This document shows, piece by piece, positions 1-5,799 of a stretch of DNA of 5,799 bases. The translations under genes and the position numbers were made by a program. Source of the DNA: an uncultured Prosthecobacter sp. (lineage in GTDB: Bacteria; Verrucomicrobiota; Verrucomicrobiia; Verrucomicrobiales; Verrucomicrobiaceae); NCBI GenBank assembly GCA_937941745.1, contig CALDGV010000450.1, positions 1 to 5,799 of the forward strand. The letters are read 5' to 3'. Position 1 is the first letter of the stretch; each line of letters starts with the position of its first letter. Below the pieces are notes generated by a model. The model worked only from the letters and a program-made list of their open reading frames with translations, was not told where the DNA came from and ran no database searches.

Positions 1-13
1 ATCACACTTTCTG

Positions 14-46
14 GGCGCAGGTCGAAAGACCTGCGCCTTTTTCTTT
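14..46 (+). terminator. Strong intrinsic terminator of a plus-strand gene left of the window
   Basis: A perfect 10-bp stem (14-23 pairing with 28-37, GGCGCAGGTC with GACCTGCGCC) closes on a GAAA tetraloop at 24-27. It is followed at once by five T (38-42), one C and three more T. The GNRA loop closed by a C-G pair is a typical very stable terminator hairpin. On the minus strand the hairpin is not followed by a T run, so it serves a plus-strand transcript entering from the left. That makes the outside neighbour convergent with ctaB. Confidence 0.88.
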
Positions 47-93
47 GGGATATGCCGGACCTTTGCGGCGGTTTTTTCCGAGAAGGAAACCGG

Positions 94-110
94 CCTGCCT
101 GTCTGGCAGG
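94..110 (-). terminator. Possible weak hairpin after ctaB
   Basis: A 6-bp inverted repeat (94-99 with 105-110, CCTGCC/GGCAGG, 5-base loop) begins 9 bases past the ctaB stop. On the minus strand it is followed by CCGGTTTCCTT, which holds only a short T stretch. It is the only candidate for ending the minus-strand transcript here, and it is weak. Rho-dependent termination is equally possible. Confidence 0.3.
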
Positions 111-118
111 TGCTCAGC

Positions 119-1078
119 TCACTTCCAGGCCATCACACTGACGATCAAGATGACCGGCAGATAGATCAGGGTGCCGAAGAACAGGTGGCGTGCGGTGGCA
201 CGCTCCGGCTGCTTCTGGAACTGAAGCGCCCGCTGGCAGAGCCAGAGGTTGAGGAAGAGAGCCGGAGGCAGGAAAAGCCAGGTCTTCACCAGCCCGCAGA
301 TCACGGGCTGGACCATGAGCAGCAGCATGGCAACCGACCATGCCAGGGCATGCTTGGAGGTCCGGGCACCTTCCTCGTCATCATTCGCCAGCATCACAAA
401 ACCGCCCCGCACATATTCATCCCGGTACATCCAGTTGATGGCGAGGAAATGCGGCAGCTGCCAGAGGAAGAGCAGCGCGAACAGATAGATGGCTCCCGGC
501 TCCACCAGAAGGCTCCAGCGGAAGTAGGCATCACCTGTCGTGGCAGGTCCCGCCGCGCCAGCCCAGCCGATGAGAGGAGGCAGCGCACCGGACACAGCCC
601 CAACGAGGGTGTTGAGGGTCGATTGACGCTTCAGCGGCGTGTAGATGAAAAGGTAGGTGGCCAGGGTCATCGCCGTCAGGGCGGCTGCCTCTGCGTTCAC
701 GCGATGCACGAGGTGGATCAGCCCCAGGGCACTGAGCAGCCAGCCAATGCCAAAGGCGGCGCTCGGGCTGATTCGCCCGGCGGGCAGGGGCCGGTCCGCC
801 GTGCGCTTCATGCGGGAATCGGGCTCTATTTCCATGAGCTGGTTGAAAACCGCAGAGCCGAAGGCTGCCAGCGTGCTGCCAATGATGGTGTGGATGAGCA
901 GCCAGACATCCATGCGCAGGCCAGCCCGCAGCCAGAAGGCGACAAGCGTGGTCACGATGACCAGGGCGCTCAGGCGGAACTTGGTCAGGGCTAGCAGATC
1001 GCGCAGCGTGAAGGCGGCGCCGGTTTCCGGCTTGCTCACGACCTGGGGGGGCTCCTGCGACGGTTCGTTTTCAGACAT
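119..1078 (-). CDS. ctaB: Heme O synthase (protoheme IX farnesyltransferase), CtaB/CyoE
   Basis: This inner-membrane UbiA-family prenyltransferase joins farnesyl diphosphate to heme B to give heme O, the step before heme A or direct use by heme-copper oxidases. The 319-residue length is normal, with a roughly 20-residue polar N-terminal extension. The first acidic motif is present as N79-x3-E83-x3-D87, followed by MKRT (90-93) and RPLP (96-99). The family signatures YTPLKR (146-151), a GALPPLIGW stretch (164-172), WQLPHF (206-211) and D220-E-Y before GG (225-226) are all visible, with about eight or nine hydrophobic segments. The ATG is preceded by GGTGAGGA, an SD-like stretch filling the 10-base gap from the previous gene. 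It is the last gene of the minus-strand block, directly after a CtaA-like membrane protein, which fits heme A/O supply to a terminal oxidase. The function is secure. Confidence 0.96.
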   Translation of the reverse strand: MSENEPSQEPPQVVSKPETGAAFTLRDLLALTKFRLSALVIVTTLVAFWLRAGLRMDVWLLIHTIIGSTLAAFGSAVFNQLMEIEPDSRMKRTADRPLPAGRISPSAAFGIGWLLSALGLIHLVHRVNAEAAALTAMTLATYLFIYTPLKRQSTLNTLVGAVSGALPPLIGWAGAAGPATTGDAYFRWSLLVEPGAIYLFALLFLWQLPHFLAINWMYRDEYVRGGFVMLANDDEEGARTSKHALAWSVAMLLLMVQPVICGLVKTWLFLPPALFLNLWLCQRALQFQKQPERATARHLFFGTLIYLPVILIVSVMAWK

Positions 1079-1088
1079 TCCTCACCGC

Positions 1089-2072
1089 TTAGACGGAGTC
1101 GGAGTCTTTGCCAGCGCTCTCTTGGCCACCTTGAAAACCCATTCCCAGGGCCGCCGCCCAGGTGCTGAAGGCGGCCAGCAGGCTCAGCGCCAGGATCAGC
1201 AGGCCATTGGCCGCATGAAAAAGCGGCAGCAGACGCTCTTTGGCCGCCGCGCTGTACAGTCCGAGCACCACCTGGTTCACTGGCATGAAAGCCAGGGCCG
1301 GAGGCAGCCAGCGCAGGGCAGGCATCGTTCCCAGCCACAGACGGCTTTGCCAGGCGGCCAGAATCACGATTCCTGCCGTCACAAGTCCGCTCCAACGGTG
1401 CCAGGGCATCCCTTCCGTCTCCTCAATCATTCCCAGAGCCACCTGCCAGAGAGGTGCCATGACGAGGCAGGTGCTCCAGAATAGTCCCTGGGTGCGCCGA
1501 GACGCCCGAAGGGGCATTTTTTCTGACTTCCAACTGCTTGAAGAGGCCAGGACCACGAGTGCGAGCAGGCTGATCAGTCCCAGGATCAGGACCAGGGAGG
1601 TCCAGCTTCCTGCGCGCGGCACAGCCCAGGCTCCCCAGCCTTCCTGGGAAATCATGAGCACCATCCAAAAAAGCGACAGCGTGCTGAATCCACGCTCAGG
1701 CGGCCAATGGCGGCCCAGCCAGCTCATCACCAGCCAGGCCAGCACGAGCATGGCGATCGTGGCCGAAGCAGCCCAGGCACCCTGGGCCACCAGATACACA
1801 AAACCGCTGCCGATGAGGGCCGTGCAGGCCAGTTCCAGAAAGCTCGGGCTGTGACGGATGAACTCCCGGAGATAAGCGGTGAGCACCAGCAGTTCGACCA
1901 GCCGGTGCAGTCCGAAAAGGCGGCCTGCAGAGACATCCTGCCTCACAGCCAGGGTCACCAGCAGGCTGGCCAGGGCCAGGCCTCCTGGGCGAAATGCCGC
2001 AAGCACGGCGTGCAGCCATCTCCCGCTGGAGCGAGGGCGGTCTGAAACGTCCGCTGGATCTTGCACGGCCAT
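1089..2072 (-). CDS. Polytopic membrane protein, candidate divergent heme A synthase (CtaA/COX15-like)
   Basis: This 327-residue protein has about eight hydrophobic segments, close to heme A synthase in length and count. CtaA proteins are two four-helix halves, each with a histidine pair for heme. The second half fits: H225 in PWHRWSGL starts a helix, then Q267 in a NQVVLGLY stretch, then H286 in LFHAANGLL, which copies the family pattern HR ... QxxLG ... H with about 60 residues between histidines. In the first half only H56 (LHRLVE) is evident. No histidine occurs after Q97-G98 where the second ligand would be expected, and the long first outer loop with its TGSGL-type motif and cysteine pair is missing. 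The gene lies 10 bases before ctaB, the usual ctaA-ctaB context. The start ATG has AAGGCGG six bases upstream. Calling it heme A synthase is inference; an unrelated respiratory membrane protein is possible. Confidence 0.6.
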   Translation of the reverse strand: MAVQDPADVSDRPRSSGRWLHAVLAAFRPGGLALASLLVTLAVRQDVSAGRLFGLHRLVELLVLTAYLREFIRHSPSFLELACTALIGSGFVYLVAQGAWAASATIAMLVLAWLVMSWLGRHWPPERGFSTLSLFWMVLMISQEGWGAWAVPRAGSWTSLVLILGLISLLALVVLASSSSWKSEKMPLRASRRTQGLFWSTCLVMAPLWQVALGMIEETEGMPWHRWSGLVTAGIVILAAWQSRLWLGTMPALRWLPPALAFMPVNQVVLGLYSAAAKERLLPLFHAANGLLILALSLLAAFSTWAAALGMGFQGGQESAGKDSDSV

Positions 2073-2078
2073 GCAGAG

Positions 2079-2085
2079 CCGCCTT
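2079..2085 (-). promoter_or_regulatory. Ribosome binding site of the CtaA-like gene
   Basis: The minus strand reads AAGGCGG, one mismatch from AAGGAGG, six bases before the ATG at 2072. It is the best Shine-Dalgarno match in the window and supports that start. Its first bases overlap the TAA stop of the short reading frame upstream (2084-2086). Confidence 0.65.
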
Positions 2086-2140
2086 ACCGCACTGCACCCT
2101 CGTTGTAAACCTTGTCAGCAGCCTGCGCCGCAGCCGCCAT
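2084..2140 (-). CDS. Possible 18-residue leader peptide or chance reading frame
   Basis: In the 67-base gap between the lectin-like gene and the CtaA-like gene there is a frame reading MAAAAQAADKVYNEGAVR and a TAA stop. Its ATG overlaps the upstream TGA stop as TGATG, and its TAA overlaps the Shine-Dalgarno sequence of the CtaA-like gene. This geometry would let ribosomes pass from one gene to the next. No homology is recognised and 57 bases is short enough for chance, so it may be only a spacer. Confidence 0.2.
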   Translation of the reverse strand: MAAAAQAADKVYNEGAVR

Positions 2141-2829
2141 CAGGGCTTGGCCACGCCGTTGAGGCTGAAATCGTCGTAATGAACGTCGATCGGGTTGGTC
2201 GTCAGGCTCACAAGGCTCTTCGTGTCGTGGGCGATGCCTTCGGATTTGAAGCTGGCCACCGCCTGACCATCAATGCTCACGCGGATTTCATCGCCTTCCG
2301 TCTGCACCACCAGCGTGTGCCAGTCATTGAGCGAAACCTTGGTCGGAAAACGCTTCATTTTCGAGGCCAGGAGCTTCTTTTCTTCTTCCGTGAGCTGATT
2401 GGCTTTCTTCCGGTCATAGAGGCCGCCTGCGAGGTTGAAGCCGCCCGTCTTGGCGTCCGCCACCTGCACACCTGTGGGGCTGATTGTGGCCTGGCAGATG
2501 TGCCCGGCATGGGAGCCTTTGTAGTTCTTGTCGTCAAACCAGACGTTGAAGCTCTTCGCCTTGTCGCTCAGGAAGCGGAACTTCACGGTCACCTGCAGGT
2601 CGCGTTCACCCGTCAGGCGGATGTTGTCCACCGCACTGTGGTCGGAGGTCGGGGCGGTGATGCCCATGAGCACGCCGTCCTTCACGATGCTGGAGCTCTT
2701 GTAGTGGCCCCAGGCCTTGCCGAAGCCTTCGCCGGAGAAGTCATCGGCGAAGATGACGCGGGAATAGTCCGCGGCCATCGCGCTGGAGGCCAGGGAGAGG
2801 GCGGAAAGGAGGGCGGGGAAGGCTTTCAT
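2140..2829 (-). CDS. Exported LamG/DUF1080-like beta-sandwich protein of unknown function
   Basis: This 229-residue protein starts with a signal peptide: K2, a hydrophobic stretch to residue 17, and AMA (17-19) as a likely signal peptidase I site, leaving about 210 mature residues. The rest looks like one concanavalin/LamG-type jelly roll of the kind labelled DUF1080, 3-keto-disaccharide hydrolase or 'family 16 hydrolase' in Planctomycetota and Verrucomicrobiota. It opens with DDFSG (29-33), then GVLMG (52-56), strands near 76-86 and 93-98, WHTLVVQTEGDEIRVSIDG (170-188), and closes with VHYDDFSLN (216-224). A charged, probably helical insert (about 139-162, rich in K and E) interrupts the strands. 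I see no certain catalytic residues, so a carbohydrate-binding or structural role is as likely as hydrolysis. It follows purC by 63 bases without a clear promoter or strong ribosome binding site. The fold is moderately sure and the substrate unknown. Confidence 0.75.
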   Translation of the reverse strand: MKAFPALLSALSLASSAMAADYSRVIFADDFSGEGFGKAWGHYKSSSIVKDGVLMGITAPTSDHSAVDNIRLTGERDLQVTVKFRFLSDKAKSFNVWFDDKNYKGSHAGHICQATISPTGVQVADAKTGGFNLAGGLYDRKKANQLTEEEKKLLASKMKRFPTKVSLNDWHTLVVQTEGDEIRVSIDGQAVASFKSEGIAHDTKSLVSLTTNPIDVHYDDFSLNGVAKP

Positions 2830-2892
2830 GGAGTGATCTTGGTTGGAAAAACAGTTGGGCAGGGGGTTCGGGAACGTCTGCCGGGGCTGGAT

Positions 2893-4200
2893 TCATGCGT
2901 CCAGGGCATTCATCGCCAGCAGTTCGGCCAGCTTGCCCTGGCTGCGGTAAAATTCTGCCTCGGCCAGACCTGCCTCGACGAGGCCGCTGCGCACGGCATC
3001 GGCGTCGGCCTCACCCAGCACATGCTGCTTGATGAGGGCGGTCTTGCGGGCCTGGAGATCCAGGAAGCTGGGCTCCACCTCGGGTGTTTGCGGATACCTT
3101 CCCGCCGCCTGGCCTTCCTTCAGCACTTGCTTGAAGGGCGCGCCGGACTTGGCGGCCTCCTGCTTGGCGGCGTTCACGCCGGCATACCAGTCGGCGCAGA
3201 TGATGCGGTAGTAGTCGCGCATCGCCTGCTTGTTGTAGTGGATGATGAGCTGGCGACCCTCGACAGGCACCGTGCCGGTCGCCCGGAAGCTGTCGGCGTC
3301 GATGGTGTCCACGAAGAGCAGCTCCTCGCCATCCACAGCAAACTCCCACTTCAGGTCCCAGAGCTGCAGGCCGATCTCTTCCAGCAGCTCGCGCACGGCC
3401 CAGGCGCCCAGCAGGGCCATGCGGATCGTGCCGGTGAACATTTGGGCGCTCAGGCCTGACATCAGCAGCGCCTCCTGCTTGGTCACGGCGCGGTCCTCCG
3501 GCTCATACTTGCTGGTGAGGTCGTAGATGGGGCGGTCCAGCATCTGCCAGGCTTTCATCGGGCCGCTCAGGCCCAACTCCAGCTCAAAAGCCCGCCGCTC
3601 CCGTTCGCTCAGAGCCTCATACTTGCGCAGGATCGAGCTGCCGCTCGTGACTCCGAAGCGCACGATGTATTCGAGCGGCACCACGTAGGTCCCGCTTTGA
3701 TGGAACTGGGCGTAGTCGAAGACGAAATTCCCCATCACGTTCCGCTGCGGCGGCTTCATCACCGGGAAGCGGCGCACCACGTTGTAGCAGCTGGGATTTT
3801 TGGGCATCCCGGAGGTCACCAGCTCGCCGGTCACGGCGTCGAGCATGCCCACATGATGGGTCTGCGCGCCGGTTTCCAGCATGGCTGGCAGTGTGCCATC
3901 CATGAGCTGCGAGCGCCAGGTCTCACCCAGGGTCGTCGTCTTCAAAAGTGCAGCTTCCACGCGCTTCCAGGTCTCCGGCTCGCCCAGGCGGGCATACATG
4001 GCATGGCGGAAGATGGCCCGGTTGAGGTCATTCCCCTCGATCTTGAAGATGCTGCCCACGTCGAAGACCGAGCCTGCCTCGGTCGTTTCGCAGACGATGT
4101 AGCCAGGATGATCCGGAACGGCATACAGATTCTGCACCGAGCCACGGTAAACGGGCTCGCCGAGGGACTGAAGGGAAAGGTGGGTGGGCAGGTCGGCCAT
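2893..4200 (-). CDS. purC: Divergent, long phosphoribosylaminoimidazole-succinocarboxamide synthase (SAICAR synthase)
   Basis: PurC ligates aspartate to CAIR using ATP in cytoplasmic purine synthesis. From the ATG at 4200 the protein has 435 residues, against about 240-300 for common bacterial PurC. Family landmarks appear in order: YRGSVQNLY (18-26) where others have YRGKxKxxY; GSVFD (43-47); VPLEYIVRFGVTSGSS (174-189), matching the VPxExVVRxxxxGS signature; SKYEPEDR (230-237); and DLKWEF (282-287) with FVDTIDADSFR (296-306), matching D-x-K-x-EF and DExxxPDxSR. K284, E286, D298 and R306 are kept. The C-terminal part (from about 320) begins with the usual NKQxxRDY but runs about 60-80 residues longer. 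The start is uncertain: an in-frame ATG at 4218 and a TTG at 4242, which overlaps the previous stop as TTGA, are alternatives. I chose 4200 because homology begins right after it. No good SD precedes any of the three. Family is confident; activity is likely but not certain. Confidence 0.85.
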   Translation of the reverse strand: MADLPTHLSLQSLGEPVYRGSVQNLYAVPDHPGYIVCETTEAGSVFDVGSIFKIEGNDLNRAIFRHAMYARLGEPETWKRVEAALLKTTTLGETWRSQLMDGTLPAMLETGAQTHHVGMLDAVTGELVTSGMPKNPSCYNVVRRFPVMKPPQRNVMGNFVFDYAQFHQSGTYVVPLEYIVRFGVTSGSSILRKYEALSERERRAFELELGLSGPMKAWQMLDRPIYDLTSKYEPEDRAVTKQEALLMSGLSAQMFTGTIRMALLGAWAVRELLEEIGLQLWDLKWEFAVDGEELLFVDTIDADSFRATGTVPVEGRQLIIHYNKQAMRDYYRIICADWYAGVNAAKQEAAKSGAPFKQVLKEGQAAGRYPQTPEVEPSFLDLQARKTALIKQHVLGEADADAVRSGLVEAGLAEAEFYRSQGKLAELLAMNALDA

Positions 4201-4238
4201 GGTGAGTGGCCAAGGCATCGCCAACACCGGGCCGGATT

Positions 4239-4952
4239 TCAATTTCCGGTTTGTTTTTTTCCGTGTTCCGCACCTTGCGGCACAGACCAGAGCTTCATCA
4301 GAAGCTCAAACATGGCCGGATCATGCCGCTGAAGCTCCTCCCGGGTGTAGGGAAAGAAGTCGTTCCGTGAGAAAAAGGCCTCCGTGCCTTCCGCGAAGTA
4401 TTCCTTGGCATTCGTGAGCGCGTAAGCGCGGTCGAAGCGTCTGCGTCCCTGGCTGTCCTGCCGTTCCACACGGTTGTAAATCCCTGCCGCCCGGGCCTTT
4501 TCGTGGGCGGCGAGGATTTCCGGGTGATCGAAGCCCAGCACGCGGTCGTGGTAGGCATGGGCCAGCTCGTGAAGGGCGAAATTGGGCATGCGCCGCGTCT
4601 CCTCCTCGAAGATGCGGATGTTGGTAAACTCCACGCCCTTGGCCATGGAGGGGTCGCGCCCGTTTTCATGCAACCAGCCAGCCCCGGGGTGGTATTCCGC
4701 CCGCGGATGTGTGTTTGGATACTCAGGATGGATCCACAGCGGTACTTTCTGAAGTTCGACCACGGCCTTGGCTGGCACCACCCGCACGATTTCGTCGAGC
4801 TGCGCCTGCAGCAGAGGCAGGGCTTTTTCAAGGGCGCTCCGGTCGGTCATGGCATGGATGTGCAGGGTCCAGCCGGACAGCAGAAGGGTTTCGCTTTGCG
4901 CCAGAGCCGACGAGAGGCACACGAGCCAGGAAGTGAAGAAAAGAAGTCTCAT
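4239..4952 (-). CDS. Exported zinc metallopeptidase with anthrax-lethal-factor-like (M34-type) active site
   Basis: This 237-residue protein has a signal peptide (R2, hydrophobic to about residue 17, ALA at 16-18), so it acts outside the cytoplasm. HELAH (128-132) is a gluzincin HExxH zinc motif. Downstream TNAKEYFAEGTEAFF (180-194) resembles the lethal factor segment TNEAEFFAEAF. Y177 and E184 are seven residues apart, the spacing of Tyr728 and zinc ligand Glu735 in lethal factor, as I recall them. The predicted ligands are H128, H132 and E184 with E129 catalytic. The C-terminal HDPAMFELLMKLW (210-222) also matches in position. No protective-antigen-binding domain is present. The frame stays open upstream of 4952, but the ATG at 4952 is chosen because it gives the signal peptide and overlaps the previous stop as ATGA. 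There is no SD, which suggests translational coupling. The substrate is unknown. Confidence 0.82.
   Translation of the reverse strand: MRLLFFTSWLVCLSSALAQSETLLLSGWTLHIHAMTDRSALEKALPLLQAQLDEIVRVVPAKAVVELQKVPLWIHPEYPNTHPRAEYHPGAGWLHENGRDPSMAKGVEFTNIRIFEEETRRMPNFALHELAHAYHDRVLGFDHPEILAAHEKARAAGIYNRVERQDSQGRRRFDRAYALTNAKEYFAEGTEAFFSRNDFFPYTREELQRHDPAMFELLMKLWSVPQGAEHGKKQTGN
4254..4260 (-). other. Seven-A run, possible -1 slippery site joining the peptidase and purC frames
   Basis: Near the 3' end of the peptidase gene the minus strand reads GGA AAA AAA CAA in the peptidase frame, so A-AAA-AAA is a perfect -1 slippery heptamer. The frame entered by a -1 slip is open and continues through the TTG at 4242 into purC, five codons before the peptidase stop. 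No downstream stimulatory hairpin was identified. Ordinary reinitiation is the simpler explanation. Confidence 0.25.
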
Positions 4953-5799
4953 GCGAATCGGTCGGGCGACATCAGTTCGAGCGGCACGCTCGTCGGTTCT
5001 CCAGTCAGCACTTGGGCAATGATTTTGCCTGTCGCAGGGGCGAGGGAAAGGCCCATCATCGCGTGACCGGTGGCCACGGTGAGGTTTTTCCAACGCTGCG
5101 TGCGGCCAAGGTAAGGCATGCCGTCTGGTGAAACGGGCCGAAGACCGCTCCACGGCTTCACTTCGGCGAAGTCTCGCTCCTCGAAGGCTGGGAAGTACTT
5201 GGGAAAAGCCCGGGTGATGCCGCGCACACGGCGCTGGGTGATGGATTCATCAATGCCCGCGATCTCCATTGTGCCACCCACGCGCAGGGCCCCATCCATC
5301 GGCGTCACCGCCAGGCGTGCCTCGGTGCAGATGCTGCACAGCTCAGGAAGCTGCTTTGGGTCTGACAGCGTGAGGCTGTAGCCCTTGCCAGCCTGCATGG
5401 GCAGCTTCAAGCCGAGTTCCTGGGCCAGTTCCGCCGACCAAACACCTCCGCTCAAGACCACTTCGTGGCCTTCGACCACGCCTCGGGTGGTGCGGACGGC
5501 CCTCAATACTCCCTCCTCCACATCAAAGCCCGTCACCTCGGTTTCCCAAAGCAGCTCCACACCGAGCCTGGTCACTTCCGCTTCCAAGGCGGTCATGAAG
5601 CGTCCAGGTGTGAGATGACAGTCCTTCGGGAAATACACACTGCCGCAGACGTCCATCGTCACCGCAGGATCAAGCGCGGCCGTGGCGCGGGCGTCCAGGA
5701 CCTCGGCGGGGATGCCGAGCGCGTTGGCCTTCGCCGCCATGTGACCTTCCTCATCCAGGGTCCGTTGCTCTTTGCACAGCATGAGCAGCCCGCGCTTCA
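4949..5799 (-). CDS. DadA-like FAD-dependent D-amino-acid dehydrogenase, 5' end cut by the window edge
   Basis: The visible 282 residues are the C-terminal two thirds of a DAO-superfamily flavoenzyme. Such enzymes oxidise D-amino acids (or D-hydroxyproline) to imino or keto acids and pass electrons to the respiratory chain. The frame is open to position 5799 and reads KRGLLMLCKE at the edge, matching the GLLMLY segment of DadA proteins, so the internal ATG at 5780-5782 is not the start. About 130-140 residues with the GxGxxG FAD motif should lie outside. Counting from that internal Met, visible features are GSVYFPKDCHLTPGRF (47-62), VVLSGGVWSAELA (108-120), AGKGYSLTL (131-139), WSGLRPVSPDGMPYLG (211-226) and the C-terminal FAD-contact segment ATGHAMMGLSLAP (237-249). 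Its TGA overlaps the peptidase ATG by ATGA. DadA versus hydroxyproline dehydrogenase cannot be settled from this part. Confidence 0.88.
   Translation of the reverse strand, partial: KRGLLMLCKEQRTLDEEGHMAAKANALGIPAEVLDARATAALDPAVTMDVCGSVYFPKDCHLTPGRFMTALEAEVTRLGVELLWETEVTGFDVEEGVLRAVRTTRGVVEGHEVVLSGGVWSAELAQELGLKLPMQAGKGYSLTLSDPKQLPELCSICTEARLAVTPMDGALRVGGTMEIAGIDESITQRRVRGITRAFPKYFPAFEERDFAEVKPWSGLRPVSPDGMPYLGRTQRWKNLTVATGHAMMGLSLAPATGKIIAQVLTGEPTSVPLELMSPDRFA

Noticed and set aside
110..994. A 294-codon plus-strand frame opposite ctaB
   Set aside because: It is antisense to a clear CtaB with conserved motifs, and its sequence is low-complexity in Q, E, R and G without any family resemblance.
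2847..2882. Possible terminator after purC: GGCAG/CTGCC stem (2878-2882 with 2858-2862) and five T on the minus strand
   Set aside because: The stem is only 5 bp with a 15-base interior and the T run starts six bases beyond it. This is too weak to call, and it would leave almost no room for a promoter before the next gene.
1879..3459. A 526-codon open frame on the plus strand
   Set aside because: It lies opposite three well-supported minus-strand genes. Its protein is rich in H, G, A and V with no recognisable motif, as expected for antisense shadow frames in GC-rich DNA.
4201..4242. TTG at 4242 or ATG at 4218 as the purC start
   Set aside because: Not excluded, but no ribosome binding site favours them and PurC similarity begins only after the ATG at 4200, so the shorter form was annotated and the others noted.
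4953..5153. N-terminal extension of the peptidase to an ATG at 5153
   Set aside because: The added 67 residues would overlap the DadA-like gene in another frame, are rich in R, H and P, and would bury the signal peptide inside the protein.
5780..5782. ATG as the true start of the DadA-like gene
   Set aside because: The frame is open upstream to the window edge with residues matching the GLLMLY segment of the family, and the N-terminal FAD-binding motif would otherwise be missing.

Overview
The window is GC-rich DNA from a bacterium. Six protein genes all lie on the minus strand and pack most of the 5.8 kb; the longest stretch without a gene is the 118 bases at the left edge. The mix suggests a Gram-negative, aerobic member of the Planctomycetota/Verrucomicrobiota group, most likely Verrucomicrobiota: exported small lectin-like (LamG/DUF1080-style) protein, heme O/A pathway genes, an unusually long PurC, weak Shine-Dalgarno sites. 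This assignment is an inference from gene style, not from a marker gene.

In transcription order (right to left): (1) the 3' part of a DadA-like FAD amino-acid dehydrogenase, cut by the right edge; (2) a small exported zinc metallopeptidase whose active-site layout matches the catalytic domain of anthrax lethal factor; (3) a divergent, C-terminally extended SAICAR synthase (PurC); (4) an exported beta-sandwich protein of unknown function; (5) a polytopic membrane protein whose second half looks like heme A synthase (CtaA/COX15); (6) heme O synthase CtaB. Left of ctaB lies a strong intrinsic terminator for a plus-strand gene outside the window, so ctaB is the last gene of this block and converges on its neighbour.

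Genes 1 to 3 are tightly linked: 1 and 2 overlap by ATGA, and the stop of 2 overlaps a possible TTG start of purC by TTGA, with a seven-A run just before it. Genes 5 and 6 are 10 bases apart and plausibly act together, CtaB making heme O and gene 5 being the candidate partner that turns heme O into heme A for an aa3-type oxidase. Genes 3 to 4 and 4 to 5 are separated by 63 and 67 bases with no clear promoter.

The points most worth a second look are the lethal-factor-like peptidase, the CtaA-like protein with an apparently degenerate first half, and the PurC that has lost the N-terminal lysine motif. I saw no tRNA, rRNA, CRISPR array, insertion sequence or long repeat.
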